NCBI RefSeq assembly: GCF_008039875.1
Contig: NZ_VRUU01000002.1
Span: 62,001-126,000, forward strand
DNA length: 64,000 bases
Direction: 5' to 3'
Source of the DNA: Methylobacterium sp. WL119
GTDB lineage: Bacteria; Pseudomonadota; Alphaproteobacteria; Rhizobiales; Beijerinckiaceae
How positions within the stretch are numbered: position 1 is the first letter of the stretch; every line of letters begins with the position of its first letter. The notes beneath the pieces are model-generated. The model did no database searches. It was not told the DNA's origin and was given only the letters and a program-made list of their open reading frames with translations. The translations under genes were made by a program, and so were the position numbers. This document shows, piece by piece, positions 8,661-17,379 of this stretch.

Positions 8661-11636
8661 TCACGCCGCGCTCGCGGCCGCGTGCGCCGCGTCCCACTCC
8701 CGCAGGGCGCGGGCGTCGCGGGGCGTGACGTCGGGATAGTCCGGATCGTTGCCGACCTCCGGCGTGACGCGCCAGGATCGCGCGCATTTCCGGCCCTCGG
8801 CGCGCGCCGGCACCACGGCGACGCCCTTGACCTCGTCGAGGCGGAACGCGTCGGCCGGTCCCTCCCCGGCCTCGACCCGGATCGCGGAGGTGATGCAGAC
8901 GTCGGCGAAGTCGACGCCGTCGATGGCGGCCAGAAGCTCGGGATCGGCGATGGAGACCACGGGGGCCGCCTCCAGGCTCGCGCCGATGCGCTTGGCGGCC
9001 CGCTCGATCTCCAGCGCGCCGGTCACGACCCGGCGGACGCGACGGATCTTCTGCCAGCGCGCGGCCAGCCCGTCGTCGCGCCAAGCCTCGGGCGTCTCCG
9101 GCAGGGTCTGCAGGTGGACCGACCCGGTCTCCGACGGGAACCGGTCGAGCCAGGCCTCCTCGGCGGTGAAGGCGAGGACCGGGCTCAGCCAGATCACGAC
9201 GCGGCGGAAGGCCTCGTCGATCACCTGAAGCGCGGCCCGGCGGGCGACCGACGAGGCCGGGTCGCAGTACAGGGCGTCCTTGCGCACGTCGAAGTAGAAC
9301 GACGACAGGTCGCCGGTCAGGAAGTTGTTCAGCAGCGCGACCACCCGCTTGGTGTCGAAGGTGCGGTAGGCCTCGCGGATTTCGCCGTCGAGCTCGAGCA
9401 GCCGATGCAGCACGAAGCGCTCGAGTTCCGGCATCTCCGCCACCGGCACGTTGTCGCCCGCCACGCGGTGGGCGAGCGAGCCGAGCATCCAGCGCAGGCT
9501 GTTGCGCAGCTTCCGGTAGGTCTCGGCGAAGGTCTTGATGATCTCCGGGCCGATGCGCAGGTCGTCGGTGTAGTCCGACGCCGCGACCCACAGGCGCAGG
9601 ATGTCGGCGCCGGAATCCTTGATGATGCTCTGCGGCGCGACGACGTTGCCCTTCGACTTCGACATCTTCAGGCCCTTGGCGTCGAGGACGAAGCCGTGGG
9701 TCAGCACCGTGTCGTAGGGCGCGCGGCCGCGCGTGCCGGCCGATTCGAGCAGCGAGGACTGGAACCAGCCGCGGTGCTGGTCCGACCCCTCCAGGTACAT
9801 CACCGTGTCCTGCCCGCCGTCACGCCGGCGCACGACGTTGGCGAGACCCGGGAACGCCTCCGGGTCGTCGAGGACGAAGGCGTGGGTCGAGCCGGAGTCG
9901 AACCACACATCGAGGACGTCGGTGACCTTCTCGTACGCCGCCGGGTCGTGGTCGGGAGCGAGGAAGCGGGCACCGTCGGCATCGGTGAACCACGCGTCCG
10001 CGCCTTCCGCCGCGAAGGCGGCGACGATGCGGGCGTTCACGCCCGCGTCGCGCAGCACCTCGCCGGTGCCCTTTCTCACGAACACGGTGATCGGCACGCC
10101 CCAGGCGCGCTGGCGGGAAACCACCCAGTCCGGCCGGTTGCCGACCATGCCGTTGATCCGGTTCTTGCCCTGCGGCGGCACCCACTGGGTGTCCTCGATC
10201 GCCTGCAGGGCGACCTCGCGCAGCGTCCGGTCGCCGAGCGACTCCACCGCCTTGTCCATGGCGATGAACCATTGCGGCGTGTTGCGGAAGATCACCGGCT
10301 TCTTCGAGCGCCAGGAATGCGGGTAGCTGTGCTTGAGCCGGCCCGACGCCACCAGCGTCCCCGCTTCCTGGAGCGCGGCCATCACGGCCCTGTTGGCGTC
10401 GCCCTTCTCGCCCTTGTCGGTGAGGACGCGCTTCCCCTCGAAACCCGGCGCATCCTTGGTCAGCGCGCCGTCGGCATCGACCGTGTAGGGGATCCGGGTC
10501 TCGATGCCGCGCTCGGCGAGCGCGCGGCCGTTGGCCATCCAGACCTCGAAATCCTCGCGGCCGTGGCCCGGCGCGGTGTGGACGAAACCGGTGCCGGCCT
10601 CGTCGGTGACGTGGTCGCCGTCGAGCATCGGCACGGCGAAGTCGTAGCCGCGGCCGGCGAGCGGGTGGGACAGGGTGAGGCCGGCGAGCTCGGCCGGGCT
10701 CACGTCGCGCAGGCGCTCGTGTCCTGCGACGCGCGCGGCCTCGAAGACGCCCGCGGCAAGACCGTCCGCCAGCAGGTAGGTCTGGCCGACCTTGGCCCAG
10801 TTTTCCTCGGCGGCCTCGGTGACGCGATAGAGGCCGTAGGCAACGCGCTTGGAGTAGGCGACCGCTCGGTTGCCGGGCATGGTCCAGGGCGTCGTGGTCC
10901 AGATGACGACGCGGGCGTCGGTCAGGTCGGCGACGGCGCCTTCGCGCACCGGGAAGGCGGCGAAGATGGTATCGCTGACGTGGTCCTCGTACTCGACCTC
11001 GGCCTCGGCGAGCGCGGTCTTCTCGACCACCGACCACATCACCGGCTTCGAGCCGCGATAGAGCTGCCCGCTCATCGAGAACTTGATCAGCTCGGCGGCG
11101 ATCGCCGCTTCCGCCGGATAGGCCATGGTGGCGTAGGGATGGTCCCAATCGCCGGTGACGCCGAGGCGCTTGAACTCCGCGCGCTGCACGTCGAGCCAGT
11201 GGCCGGCGAACGTTCGGCATTCCTGGCGGAACTCGATGACCGGCACGTCGTCCTTGTTGCGGCCCTTGGCGCGGTACTGCTCCTCGATCTTCCACTCGAT
11301 CGGCAGGCCGTGGCAGTCCCAGCCCGGCACGTAGTTCGCGTCGAAGCCGAGGCCGCCCATGGAGCGGACGATCACGTCCTTGAGGATCTTGTTCAGCGCT
11401 GTGCCGATGTGGATGTTGCCGTTGGCGTAGGGCGGCCCGTCGTGCAGCACGAATTTCGGCCGTCCGGCGGCCTGCGCGCGAAGCTGGCCGTAGAGGTCGG
11501 TCGTGCTCCAGCGCTCCAGCAGCAGCGGCTCGCGGGTCGGCAGGCCCGCCCGCATCGGAAAATCGGTCTGCGGCAGGTAGAGGGTCTTCGAATAGTCGCG
11601 GCCGGCCGGGGCTTCGGCTTGGGTCTCGTCGGTCAT
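8661..11636 (-). CDS. ileS: Isoleucyl-tRNA synthetase
   Basis: A 991-residue class I aminoacyl-tRNA synthetase that charges tRNA-Ile with isoleucine. The HIGH-type motif is HIGT at residues 76-79 in [15 protein letters not shown], and the KMSKS loop is exact at 657-661. The CP1 editing domain between them contains [11 protein letters not shown] and the [15 protein letters not shown] signature. The C-terminal zinc finger is decayed: where many bacterial enzymes have two CxxC pairs, this one has KCARSW and then VTPRDARAL, leaving one Cys, as I recall for alphaproteobacterial IleRS. The start at 11636 gives the expected N-terminus just before the [10 protein letters not shown] motif. Confidence 0.97.
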   Translation of the reverse strand: MTDETQAEAPAGRDYSKTLYLPQTDFPMRAGLPTREPLLLERWSTTDLYGQLRAQAAGRPKFVLHDGPPYANGNIHIGTALNKILKDVIVRSMGGLGFDANYVPGWDCHGLPIEWKIEEQYRAKGRNKDDVPVIEFRQECRTFAGHWLDVQRAEFKRLGVTGDWDHPYATMAYPAEAAIAAELIKFSMSGQLYRGSKPVMWSVVEKTALAEAEVEYEDHVSDTIFAAFPVREGAVADLTDARVVIWTTTPWTMPGNRAVAYSKRVAYGLYRVTEAAEENWAKVGQTYLLADGLAAGVFEAARVAGHERLRDVSPAELAGLTLSHPLAGRGYDFAVPMLDGDHVTDEAGTGFVHTAPGHGREDFEVWMANGRALAERGIETRIPYTVDADGALTKDAPGFEGKRVLTDKGEKGDANRAVMAALQEAGTLVASGRLKHSYPHSWRSKKPVIFRNTPQWFIAMDKAVESLGDRTLREVALQAIEDTQWVPPQGKNRINGMVGNRPDWVVSRQRAWGVPITVFVRKGTGEVLRDAGVNARIVAAFAAEGADAWFTDADGARFLAPDHDPAAYEKVTDVLDVWFDSGSTHAFVLDDPEAFPGLANVVRRRDGGQDTVMYLEGSDQHRGWFQSSLLESAGTRGRAPYDTVLTHGFVLDAKGLKMSKSKGNVVAPQSIIKDSGADILRLWVAASDYTDDLRIGPEIIKTFAETYRKLRNSLRWMLGSLAHRVAGDNVPVAEMPELERFVLHRLLELDGEIREAYRTFDTKRVVALLNNFLTGDLSSFYFDVRKDALYCDPASSVARRAALQVIDEAFRRVVIWLSPVLAFTAEEAWLDRFPSETGSVHLQTLPETPEAWRDDGLAARWQKIRRVRRVVTGALEIERAAKRIGASLEAAPVVSIADPELLAAIDGVDFADVCITSAIRVEAGEGPADAFRLDEVKGVAVVPARAEGRKCARSWRVTPEVGNDPDYPDVTPRDARALREWDAAHAAASAA

Positions 11637-12035
11637 GGGGTCGGGCGTCCTGGATACGGGCGGCGCGCGTGCGGGCTCTGCGGAGGCCCGCGCCTGTCAC
11701 GGCGCTAGGGGCGAAGGAAGCGGTGGCTCCCGTGACGATCCCGGCCTCCGCGCAGCCGCGCGGGCGCGGCGCTCACGCGGCGGCCGGGCCCATAATTCGA
11801 AGACGGAGACAGGCGTCGGCGCTGCGCATGGGCGGCGTTCTAGCAGCGGGCGCGAGCGGAGGCCAGCGGATGCGCGTGTGCCGCGAAGCGATGCCGATTC
11901 ACCACATCGCCACGCCGCATCCCGAGCCGCTGCCACCAAATCGCGGCGCGTTCGTTGCCATCCCACGCGATCCGCCGCGCCGGCCTGCCCGGGCGGGTCC
12001 GAGACGCGACGGATTATCAAGACAGGGTGCACGCC
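11637..12035. other. Intergenic region, no gene recognised
   Basis: About 400 bases lie between the divergent ileS and the first small secreted protein gene. I see no plausible coding frame, no tRNA-like fold and no T-box features. Promoters for both neighbours must be here, but I could not pick convincing -35/-10 pairs in this GC-rich sequence. Confidence 0.5.
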
Positions 12036-12308
12036 ATGAGACATCTCCTGATCGCCGCGACGCTCGCCGTTTCCGCCTTCGCCATCGCCGGCCCCGCGCA
12101 GGCGCAGGGCCTCGTCGGCGGCGTGCAGCGCGGCTCGGCCGAGGGCAACCGCGTCGGCGGGCCGGTGGGCGGCGTGGTCGGCGGAGCGGTCGGCGGTGCC
12201 GTCGGAACGGTCAACGGCGCGCTCGGGATCGATCCCGGCCGGCGCGCCTACCGCACCGACCTGCGCTCGCGCCGCGCCGTCCGGCATCATCGCCGCCACC
12301 ACCGCTGA
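12036..12308 (+). CDS. Small secreted Gly-rich protein, paralogue 1
   Basis: A 90-residue protein. Residues 1-23 form a clear signal peptide (MRHLLIAATLAVSAFAIAG then AQA). The mature part is QGLVGGVQRGSAEGNRVGGP followed by GGVVGGAVGGAVGTVNGALG, a glycine-zipper-like stretch that could insert in or associate with a membrane. It ends in a basic His/Arg tail (VRHHRRHHR). The ATG at 12036 was chosen because it places the signal peptide at the N-terminus. It is a clear paralogue of the gene at 12495: same layout, different tail. Function unknown; glycine-zipper envelope proteins are the nearest descriptive class. Confidence 0.7.
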   Translation: MRHLLIAATLAVSAFAIAGPAQAQGLVGGVQRGSAEGNRVGGPVGGVVGGAVGGAVGTVNGALGIDPGRRAYRTDLRSRRAVRHHRRHHR

Positions 12309-12317
12309 GACGTCGGG

Positions 12318-12357
12318 GTCCGGCCCGGACTGAAAGCGTCCGGCCCGGATTGAAAGC
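12318..12357. repeat. Two tandem 20-bp repeats
   Basis: The unit GTCCGGCCCGGACTGAAAGC at 12318-12337 is followed directly by a copy at 12338-12357 that differs by one base (GGATTG for GGACTG). Each unit contains TCCGGCCCGGA, an interrupted palindrome. They lie between the two paralogous small genes and could be a duplicated operator or a processing signal. Confidence 0.7.
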
Positions 12358-12494
12358 CGTTTCCGCCTCGATCCGGAGCCGGATCTAGGAAAATTGCGAC
12401 CTTTCGCGGTTTCGCCCGTTGACCCGTCACGGACCCGGAGCCAGCCGATCGCGCGGCCGGGACATTCTCGAAACTCGATCAAGGATCCGACACC

Positions 12495-12767
12495 ATGAAG
12501 ACATTGCTGATCGCCACGACCCTCGTGCTCTCGCCGCTGGCCCTCTCCGCCACGGCGCAGGCCCAGGGCACCGTCCGCGGCGCCGAGCGCGGCGTCGAGG
12601 ACGGCAACCGCGCGGCCGGCCCGATCGGCGGCGTGGTCGGCGGCGCCGTCGGTGCGGCCACCGGCACCGTGGGCGGCGTCCTCGGCGTCGATCCGGAGGC
12701 GGATCGCCGCGATCGCGAGGACCGCCGCGAGGAGCGGATGGAGCGTCGCGAGCGCATGGGCCGCTAA
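12495..12767 (+). CDS. Small secreted Gly-rich protein, paralogue 2
   Basis: Also 90 residues. A signal peptide (MKTLLIATTLVLSPLALSAT, cleavage after AQA near residue 24) precedes QGTVRGAERGVEDGNRAAGP and a Gly/Ala-rich stretch GGVVGGAVGAATGTVGGVLG. The end is highly charged, with DRRDREDRREER and related repeats in place of the His/Arg tail of paralogue 1. The shared plan and adjacent position indicate tandem duplication followed by tail divergence. No motif gives a function. A terminator-like hairpin shared with the convergent EamA gene lies just downstream. Confidence 0.7.
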   Translation: MKTLLIATTLVLSPLALSATAQAQGTVRGAERGVEDGNRAAGPIGGVVGGAVGAATGTVGGVLGVDPEADRRDREDRREERMERRERMGR

Positions 12768-12792
12768 GCCCGACACAGCGTCGTCTTAGAAC

Positions 12793-12826
12793 GGGCCGGT
12801 CACCCTCGGGTGGCCGACCCTTTTCG
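12793..12826. terminator. Hairpin between convergent genes
   Basis: GGGCCGGTCACCC (12793-12805) pairs with GGGTGGCCGACCC (12808-12820), with one wobble and one mismatch, followed on the plus strand by TTTT. It overlaps the last codons of the EamA gene and can terminate the small secreted protein transcript. Confidence 0.6.
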
Positions 12827-13654
12827 TTGCGCCATCGCGTCGTGGGCGAGCAGGTAGAGGCCCGAGCCGACGATGACCGCCGCGCCGAGCACGGTCCAGC
12901 GGTTCGGAACGTCGCCGAACAGCAGGTAGCCGAGCGTCAGCGACCAGAGCAGCTGCGTGTACAGGAACGGCGCGAGCACGTTGGCCGGCGCCCGCGCATG
13001 CGCCAGAATCAGCAGCCAGTGCCCCATCGTCCCGAACAGGCCGATGCCGACCAGCAGCGCCCACACCGTGAGGGAGGCCGGGCTGGTCCAGATCCACGGC
13101 AGCAGCGGCGTCATCAGCCCGAGGCCGGCCAAGCCGGAATAGACCATCGTCGTCGCGGTCGAATCATGCGCAGCGAGCTTGCGCGTCGCGAGGATGTAGA
13201 GCGCATAGCAGAGCATGTTGCCGAGGCTGAGCAGGACCGCCGGGTGAACCTGGCCGAGGCCGGGCCGCACGATCACCAGCACGCCGAGGAAGCCGACCGC
13301 AATCGCCGCCATGCGCCTGGGCGACGACCATTCGCCGAGCAGCGGGCCGGCGAGCAGCGCGACGGTGAGCGGTGCCGCGAACTGGATCGACAGGGTCTCG
13401 GCGAGCTGCAGGTGGCGGAGCGCGAAGAAGTTCAGCGCCGTCGATCCGAACAGCAACAGCGAGCGCACCACCTGCAGGCCGAGGCGGCGGCTGCGCATGA
13501 CGGCCGGGGTCGTCACCGGGTTGAGGAACACCGAGATCAGCGCCACGCTCACGCCGTAGCGCATGAAGGTGGTGAGCAGCGGGTCGACGCCGGAACGGGC
13601 CAGCACCTTCGCCGATGCGTCGAGGCAGGCGAAGAACGCCAGCGTTCCGCACAT
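12800..13654 (-). CDS. EamA/DMT-superfamily transporter
   Basis: 284 residues with about ten hydrophobic segments in two repeats, the usual 5+5 topology of drug/metabolite transporters. Family hallmarks include LDASAKVLARSG near the first helix, ALRHLQLAETLSIQFAAPL around residue 85, and APANVLAPFLYTQLLWSL in the second repeat. The N-terminus starts directly in helix 1; upstream codons remain open but offer no ATG or GTG start, so 13654 is used. The substrate cannot be inferred; relatives export amino acids, nucleotides or metabolites. It is convergent with the small secreted protein gene and not in a visible operon. Confidence 0.85.
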   Translation of the reverse strand: MCGTLAFFACLDASAKVLARSGVDPLLTTFMRYGVSVALISVFLNPVTTPAVMRSRRLGLQVVRSLLLFGSTALNFFALRHLQLAETLSIQFAAPLTVALLAGPLLGEWSSPRRMAAIAVGFLGVLVIVRPGLGQVHPAVLLSLGNMLCYALYILATRKLAAHDSTATTMVYSGLAGLGLMTPLLPWIWTSPASLTVWALLVGIGLFGTMGHWLLILAHARAPANVLAPFLYTQLLWSLTLGYLLFGDVPNRWTVLGAAVIVGSGLYLLAHDAMAQRKGSATRG

Positions 13655-13884
13655 CAGCGCGATGCCGACGGGGCGCCGCCTGTCGGGCCGCGTCCCGCGT
13701 TCGCCGTCGGGGCCGGCCGCCGCCTCGCGCGACGCGCAGACCGCGTCGGCTCGTATCGCCTTGCTGGAGGAAATCGCCTTGGACCTTCGGGCCGCCGAGT
13801 TCGGTGGACCTTAGCCGGTCGCCGCGACGGCGGGCACCCGTCCGTCCGCACCCGCGCCGTGTCGCCGACGCGGGGCCGCCGGCG

Positions 13885-14106
13885 TCACCTGTCTTGCGCC
13901 CGCTGCCGACGCGGGGTCGGCTCGGTTCGATTCTGCTCGCGCGTGAACGGCAGGATCGTCGCGCTCGCGACCTGAGGTTCGGTCGGCTCGGCGGCCGAGC
14001 GGTTGCCCTTGGGCTTGCGATCGAGCCACAGGCGGACCCAGACCCGGTTTCTCCGGCTCCAGCCGCGACGGGCGACCCAGGCCGGAATCGATGCCGTATG
14101 CTGCAT
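13885..14106 (-). CDS. Possible small basic protein (73 aa), uncertain
   Basis: The 13655-14252 gap has one frame I cannot dismiss. It starts MQHTASIPAWVARRGWSRRN, continues with an Arg/Trp-rich segment, and ends with ATILPFTREQ and a basic tail. Short alphaproteobacterial proteins with an LPFTR-type motif near the end do occur. There is no recognisable domain, no clear ribosome-binding site, and high GC makes chance frames common. The rest of the gap (13655-13884, 14107-14252) shows nothing else. Confidence 0.25.
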   Translation of the reverse strand: MQHTASIPAWVARRGWSRRNRVWVRLWLDRKPKGNRSAAEPTEPQVASATILPFTREQNRTEPTPRRQRAQDR

Positions 14107-14252
14107 TCGACGTCTTCTCGCTCATCATGCGGACGTAGCGCCTGATGAAAGTCCTAGAGTGAGCGTGGGCCTGCCCGCGATGGCTGTGCGTCCCGAATTT
14201 TTGTCTCTGCGTCCAGGCTCTCAGAATCAGCGACCTACGTGGCAAACGAGAA

Positions 14253-14280
14253 CGGCCCGCATCCGGTGGGATACGGGCCG
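14253..14280 (-). terminator. Rho-independent-type terminator of the L,D-transpeptidase gene
   Basis: On the minus strand CGGCCCGTATCC pairs with GGATGCGGGCCG (12 pairs including one U-G wobble) around a 4-base loop, followed by TTCTCGTTT. It lies about 60 bases past the transpeptidase stop codon. Confidence 0.75.
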
Positions 14281-14340
14281 CGCGTCGGTCATGTTTTGGG
14301 GGCTCGTCCGCGGGTCTTGCCGGCGCCCGAAGCGTCGGGG

Positions 14341-15648
14341 CTAGTTCTCCTCGTCGCCCGGCTCGAAGCTCTGCGGAGCGGTCGATTCGGCGCTGGCGAC
14401 CGGCGTCGGCGCGCCGATCGTCGAGGGCACGTTCACGCCGTCGCGCTTGTAGATGTCGTCGCGGAACTGCACGAGGCCGTCCGGCGTCGCCCAGGCGGTG
14501 ATGTAGGTCCAGTAGACCGGCACCGGCGAGGACAGCGTGGCGTCGACGCGCTTGCCGCTCTCGATCGCCTGCTCGACCTGCTCGCGGCCCCAGCCGGGCG
14601 TGTCCTTCAACAGCCAGGTGATGTACTCGCGCACGTTCTGAACGCGGACGCATCCTGAGGAGATGAAGCGGAAGTCGTCGCCGAACACGCCCTTGGTGTT
14701 CGTGTCGTGCATGAACACGCCGTACGGGTTCGGGATGTTGATGCGCACGATGCCCATCGAGTTGAAGTCGGCGCCCGAGTCCTGGCGGTAGCGGTAGCGC
14801 GTGCCCTCGTCCGAGTTCCAGTTGACCTGGCTCGGCTGGATCTCGGCCTCGCCGGAGAAGATGCGGATCTTGTTGTCGGTGAGGTAGTTCGGATCCTTCT
14901 GCATCTTGGGGATGAGGTCCTTCTTCACGATGGAAGCCGGGACCGTCCAGAAGGGGTTGAAGTTGATCTGCGTCGCCTTGGTGTTCATGATCGGCGACTG
15001 GCGGTCGATCTTGCCGACGCCGGCGGCGTGCAGCGTCACGACCTGACCGTTCTCGACCGTCTGAACCAGGGCGGCCGGGATGTTGGTGATGACGAAGCGC
15101 TGCCCGAGGTTGCCCGAGTAGGAGCGCAGGCGCACCGCGTTGATCTCGAGCTGGCGCAGGCGGATGTCGGCCGGCACGTTCATGGCCTGCTGCGTCGCCA
15201 TGCTCATCGTGCCGGTCTGGCTCAGGCCGTGGCGGGCCTGGAAGCGCTTCACGCCGGCGGCGACGTAGGAATCGTACACGCCGGAATTGCCGGCCACCGG
15301 GTCGATGTCGCCGGTCACGATCAGGCGCTGGCGCACGGCCCCGACCACCGCGCCGCGGGCGCCGATGCGCAGGCGGTCGGCACCGGAGACCGGCTTCCAG
15401 CCGCCGCGGGAGACGATCTCCTTGTAGCGCTCGACCATCTGCTCGGTGGCCGCCACCGTCTGCGGCGACAGGATCGGCGTCGACGAGCGCTGGACCTGCA
15501 TCGCGGCGGGCGAGGCGTAGTCCTGCGCCCACTCGGCCTGGGCATAGCCGGCGCCGGCCTGCTCGCGCGCCGAAGCCGGGGCGACGAGGGCGACGGTTCC
15601 GAGGAGCGCGAGGCTCAGGGTCGCGCGGGTGGTAGCCTGAATGAGCAT
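14341..15648 (-). CDS. L,D-transpeptidase (YcbB-like, YkuD domain)
   Basis: A 435-residue periplasmic enzyme expected to form 3-3 peptidoglycan cross-links or attach proteins to peptidoglycan. A signal peptide occupies about residues 1-27 (MLIQATTRATLSLALLGTVA, then APASA). A peptidoglycan-binding-like segment (GVYDSYVAAGVKRFQARHG) lies at about 145-170. The YkuD catalytic core carries FMHDTNTKGVFGDDFRFISS followed by the catalytic Cys in SGCVRVQN. The large size and domain order match the YcbB/LdtD type rather than the short ErfK type. The ATG at 15648 was chosen for the signal peptide; an upstream in-frame ATG at 15717 would bury it. A terminator hairpin follows at 14253. Confidence 0.9.
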   Translation of the reverse strand: MLIQATTRATLSLALLGTVALVAPASAREQAGAGYAQAEWAQDYASPAAMQVQRSSTPILSPQTVAATEQMVERYKEIVSRGGWKPVSGADRLRIGARGAVVGAVRQRLIVTGDIDPVAGNSGVYDSYVAAGVKRFQARHGLSQTGTMSMATQQAMNVPADIRLRQLEINAVRLRSYSGNLGQRFVITNIPAALVQTVENGQVVTLHAAGVGKIDRQSPIMNTKATQINFNPFWTVPASIVKKDLIPKMQKDPNYLTDNKIRIFSGEAEIQPSQVNWNSDEGTRYRYRQDSGADFNSMGIVRINIPNPYGVFMHDTNTKGVFGDDFRFISSGCVRVQNVREYITWLLKDTPGWGREQVEQAIESGKRVDATLSSPVPVYWTYITAWATPDGLVQFRDDIYKRDGVNVPSTIGAPTPVASAESTAPQSFEPGDEEN

Positions 15649-15880
15649 CGTGGTGGCTCTGGTCCATGGATGGGCGAAGTGGAGCGGGCGCTGTGCCGCC
15701 GTTTCCCCTGGGCCCAAGGTGTCCGGGTACGGTTAAGACTCCATGGCGACCGGGCTTTATTGTGGCGTGCCGGTGCGTGCCCGCACATCACGGGTGCGTG
15801 CGTCCTCCGTGCCACAGCGGAATCGGCCCAGCCGTGCCAAGGAATCGGAAGACGCGACGCGGTCGCCGGACAGGGTCGGC

Positions 15881-16249
15881 ATGACGCCCGGGAGCCACAG
15901 GACGAGACCTCTGCGCGCGATCACCGCCGTGATCGCGCTCTACGCGTTCGTCCTGCAGGGCTTCCTCAGCGGCCTGATGCCGGCTCCGATGGCCGGAGAC
16001 GTCCATGCCCTGTGCCTGTCGGGCGCTGCCGCCGCCGGCGATCCCTCGCCGGACACGCCTCACGTCCACGCCGATTGCTGCACCGCCGCCCACCACGTGG
16101 CCGACGCGTTGGCGCCTCGCGACACCGCCGCGACGATCATCTGGCCGCAAGGCCGCGTCGTCACCACCGCGTTCTGGCGGGCCGCCGCGAACGGCCCGCG
16201 CGCGCCGCCCCGCGCCATCGCCCATCCGCGAGGTCCGCCCGTCGCCTGA
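15881..16249 (+). CDS. Small secreted His/Cys-containing protein, DUF2946-like
   Basis: 122 residues. After a basic start (MTPGSHRTRPLRA) comes one hydrophobic segment (ITAVIALYAFVLQGFLSGL), then an extracytoplasmic part with a Cys in VHALCLSG and a His/Cys cluster THVHADCCTAAHHVADA-like (about residues 62-78). That composition and placement resemble DUF2946/DUF2946-like proteins found in copper loci. The ATG at 15881 puts the hydrophobic segment near the N-terminus; an open extension to 15743 looks non-coding. It is followed 43 bases later by the YcnI-PCuAC gene on the same strand, which supports a metal-related role (inference). Confidence 0.6.
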   Translation: MTPGSHRTRPLRAITAVIALYAFVLQGFLSGLMPAPMAGDVHALCLSGAAAAGDPSPDTPHVHADCCTAAHHVADALAPRDTAATIIWPQGRVVTTAFWRAAANGPRAPPRAIAHPRGPPVA

Positions 16250-16292
16250 ACCGATCGCCGCCCGATCCCTTCAGCCAGACGGTAGCTTTGCC

Positions 16293-17261
16293 ATGTCCCG
16301 TATCACGCGTGCCGGCCTCTGCGTCGCGCTCGGCTTCGTCCTGCCCGGCCCGGGCGCCTTCGCCCACGCCACCCTCGACCGCAAGGAGGCCAGCCCCAAC
16401 GCGGCCTATCGCGGCGTCGTGCAGATCAACCACGGCTGCGACGGCCGGCCCACCATAAGGGTCAGGGTCACCATCCCTGAGGGCATGGTCGGCGCCAAGC
16501 CGATGCCGAAGCCCGGCTGGCAGGTGACGACGACGCGAGGCGCCTACGCCAGGCCCTACCAGTCCTTCCACGGAATGGTGTCCGAGGGCGTCACGGCGAT
16601 CACCTGGACCGGCGGCGCCCTGCCGGACGACCAGATCGACGAGTTCACCTTCTTCGCCCGGGTCTCCGACGCCTTCGCGCCGGGCGCGACCGTGTACTTT
16701 CCGGTCGAGCAGGATTGCGACGGCGGCGGCTACCGCTGGAGCGAGATCCCCGGCCCCGGCCAGACCGCCCGGGACCTGAAGTCGCCGGCCCCGTCGGTGC
16801 GGATCGTCGCGGCGGCCCAGCCCGACGCGGCGCCGGCCGCGATCAAGGCCGGCGACCTCACCATCGCCACGCCCTGGCTGCGCGCGACGCCCGCCGGCGC
16901 CACCGTCGCCGGCGGCTACGTCAGCATCACCAACGCCGGCACCGTGCCCGACACCCTGACGGCGGCCGCGATCCCTCTCGCGGGTCGCGGCACGATCCAC
17001 AGCATGTCGATGGACGGCGGCGTGATGCGGATGGCGCCCGTCGAGGGCGGCCTGACGATCAGGCCCGGCGAGACCGTGACGCTGGCCCCCGGCGGCCTGC
17101 ACCTGATGTTCGAAGATCTGACCGCGAGCCCGAAGGTCGGCGAGACGGTCGCCGGCACGTTGACCTTCGCGCGCGCCGGCACCGTGCCGGTGACGTTCAC
17201 GGTCGCGCCGATCGGCGCCCAGGCGCCCGCCGCACCGCCGGCGGGTCACGCCCACCACTGA
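16293..17261 (+). CDS. YcnI (DUF1775) - PCuAC (DUF461) fusion, periplasmic copper chaperone
   Basis: A 322-residue secreted protein that fuses two copper-binding modules. A signal peptide ends at about residue 23, so the mature protein starts at the His of AHATLDRKEAS; in YcnI proteins this N-terminal His is a copper ligand. The DUF1775 module spans about 24-165 and has YRGVVQINHGC, KPGWQVTTT and ITWTGGALPDDQ. A linker leads to the PCuAC module (about 185-305), with the signature HSMSMDGGVMRMAP and, 20-odd residues on, GGLHLMF, matching H(M)x10Mx21HxM. The C-terminus is His-rich (GHAHH). PCuAC proteins deliver Cu(I) to oxidases. Its neighbours are a small His/Cys protein and a TonB receptor. 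Confidence 0.92.
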   Translation: MSRITRAGLCVALGFVLPGPGAFAHATLDRKEASPNAAYRGVVQINHGCDGRPTIRVRVTIPEGMVGAKPMPKPGWQVTTTRGAYARPYQSFHGMVSEGVTAITWTGGALPDDQIDEFTFFARVSDAFAPGATVYFPVEQDCDGGGYRWSEIPGPGQTARDLKSPAPSVRIVAAAQPDAAPAAIKAGDLTIATPWLRATPAGATVAGGYVSITNAGTVPDTLTAAAIPLAGRGTIHSMSMDGGVMRMAPVEGGLTIRPGETVTLAPGGLHLMFEDLTASPKVGETVAGTLTFARAGTVPVTFTVAPIGAQAPAAPPAGHAHH

Positions 17262-17379
17262 TCCGCGCCGACGCCGCGCGCATCCGCTCGGGATCCGCGT
17301 CGGCGTCGCCCTCTCCATCCAGTCCGGACGTGCCTGCCCGCGCCGACGCGCGCCCGGCGGCCGTCGGAAGGTGTCTCGC

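Noticed and set aside
8529-11708. A plus-strand open frame of 1059 codons opposite ileS
   Set aside because: Composition is Arg/Gly/His/Val-rich without any domain, and the opposite strand encodes a complete isoleucyl-tRNA synthetase. High GC makes long antisense frames common.
16005-16292. Upstream in-frame extension of the YcnI-PCuAC gene
   Set aside because: It overlaps the DUF2946-like gene in another frame, reads as Arg/Pro/Ser-rich sequence and would bury the signal peptide; ATG at 16293 is the better start.
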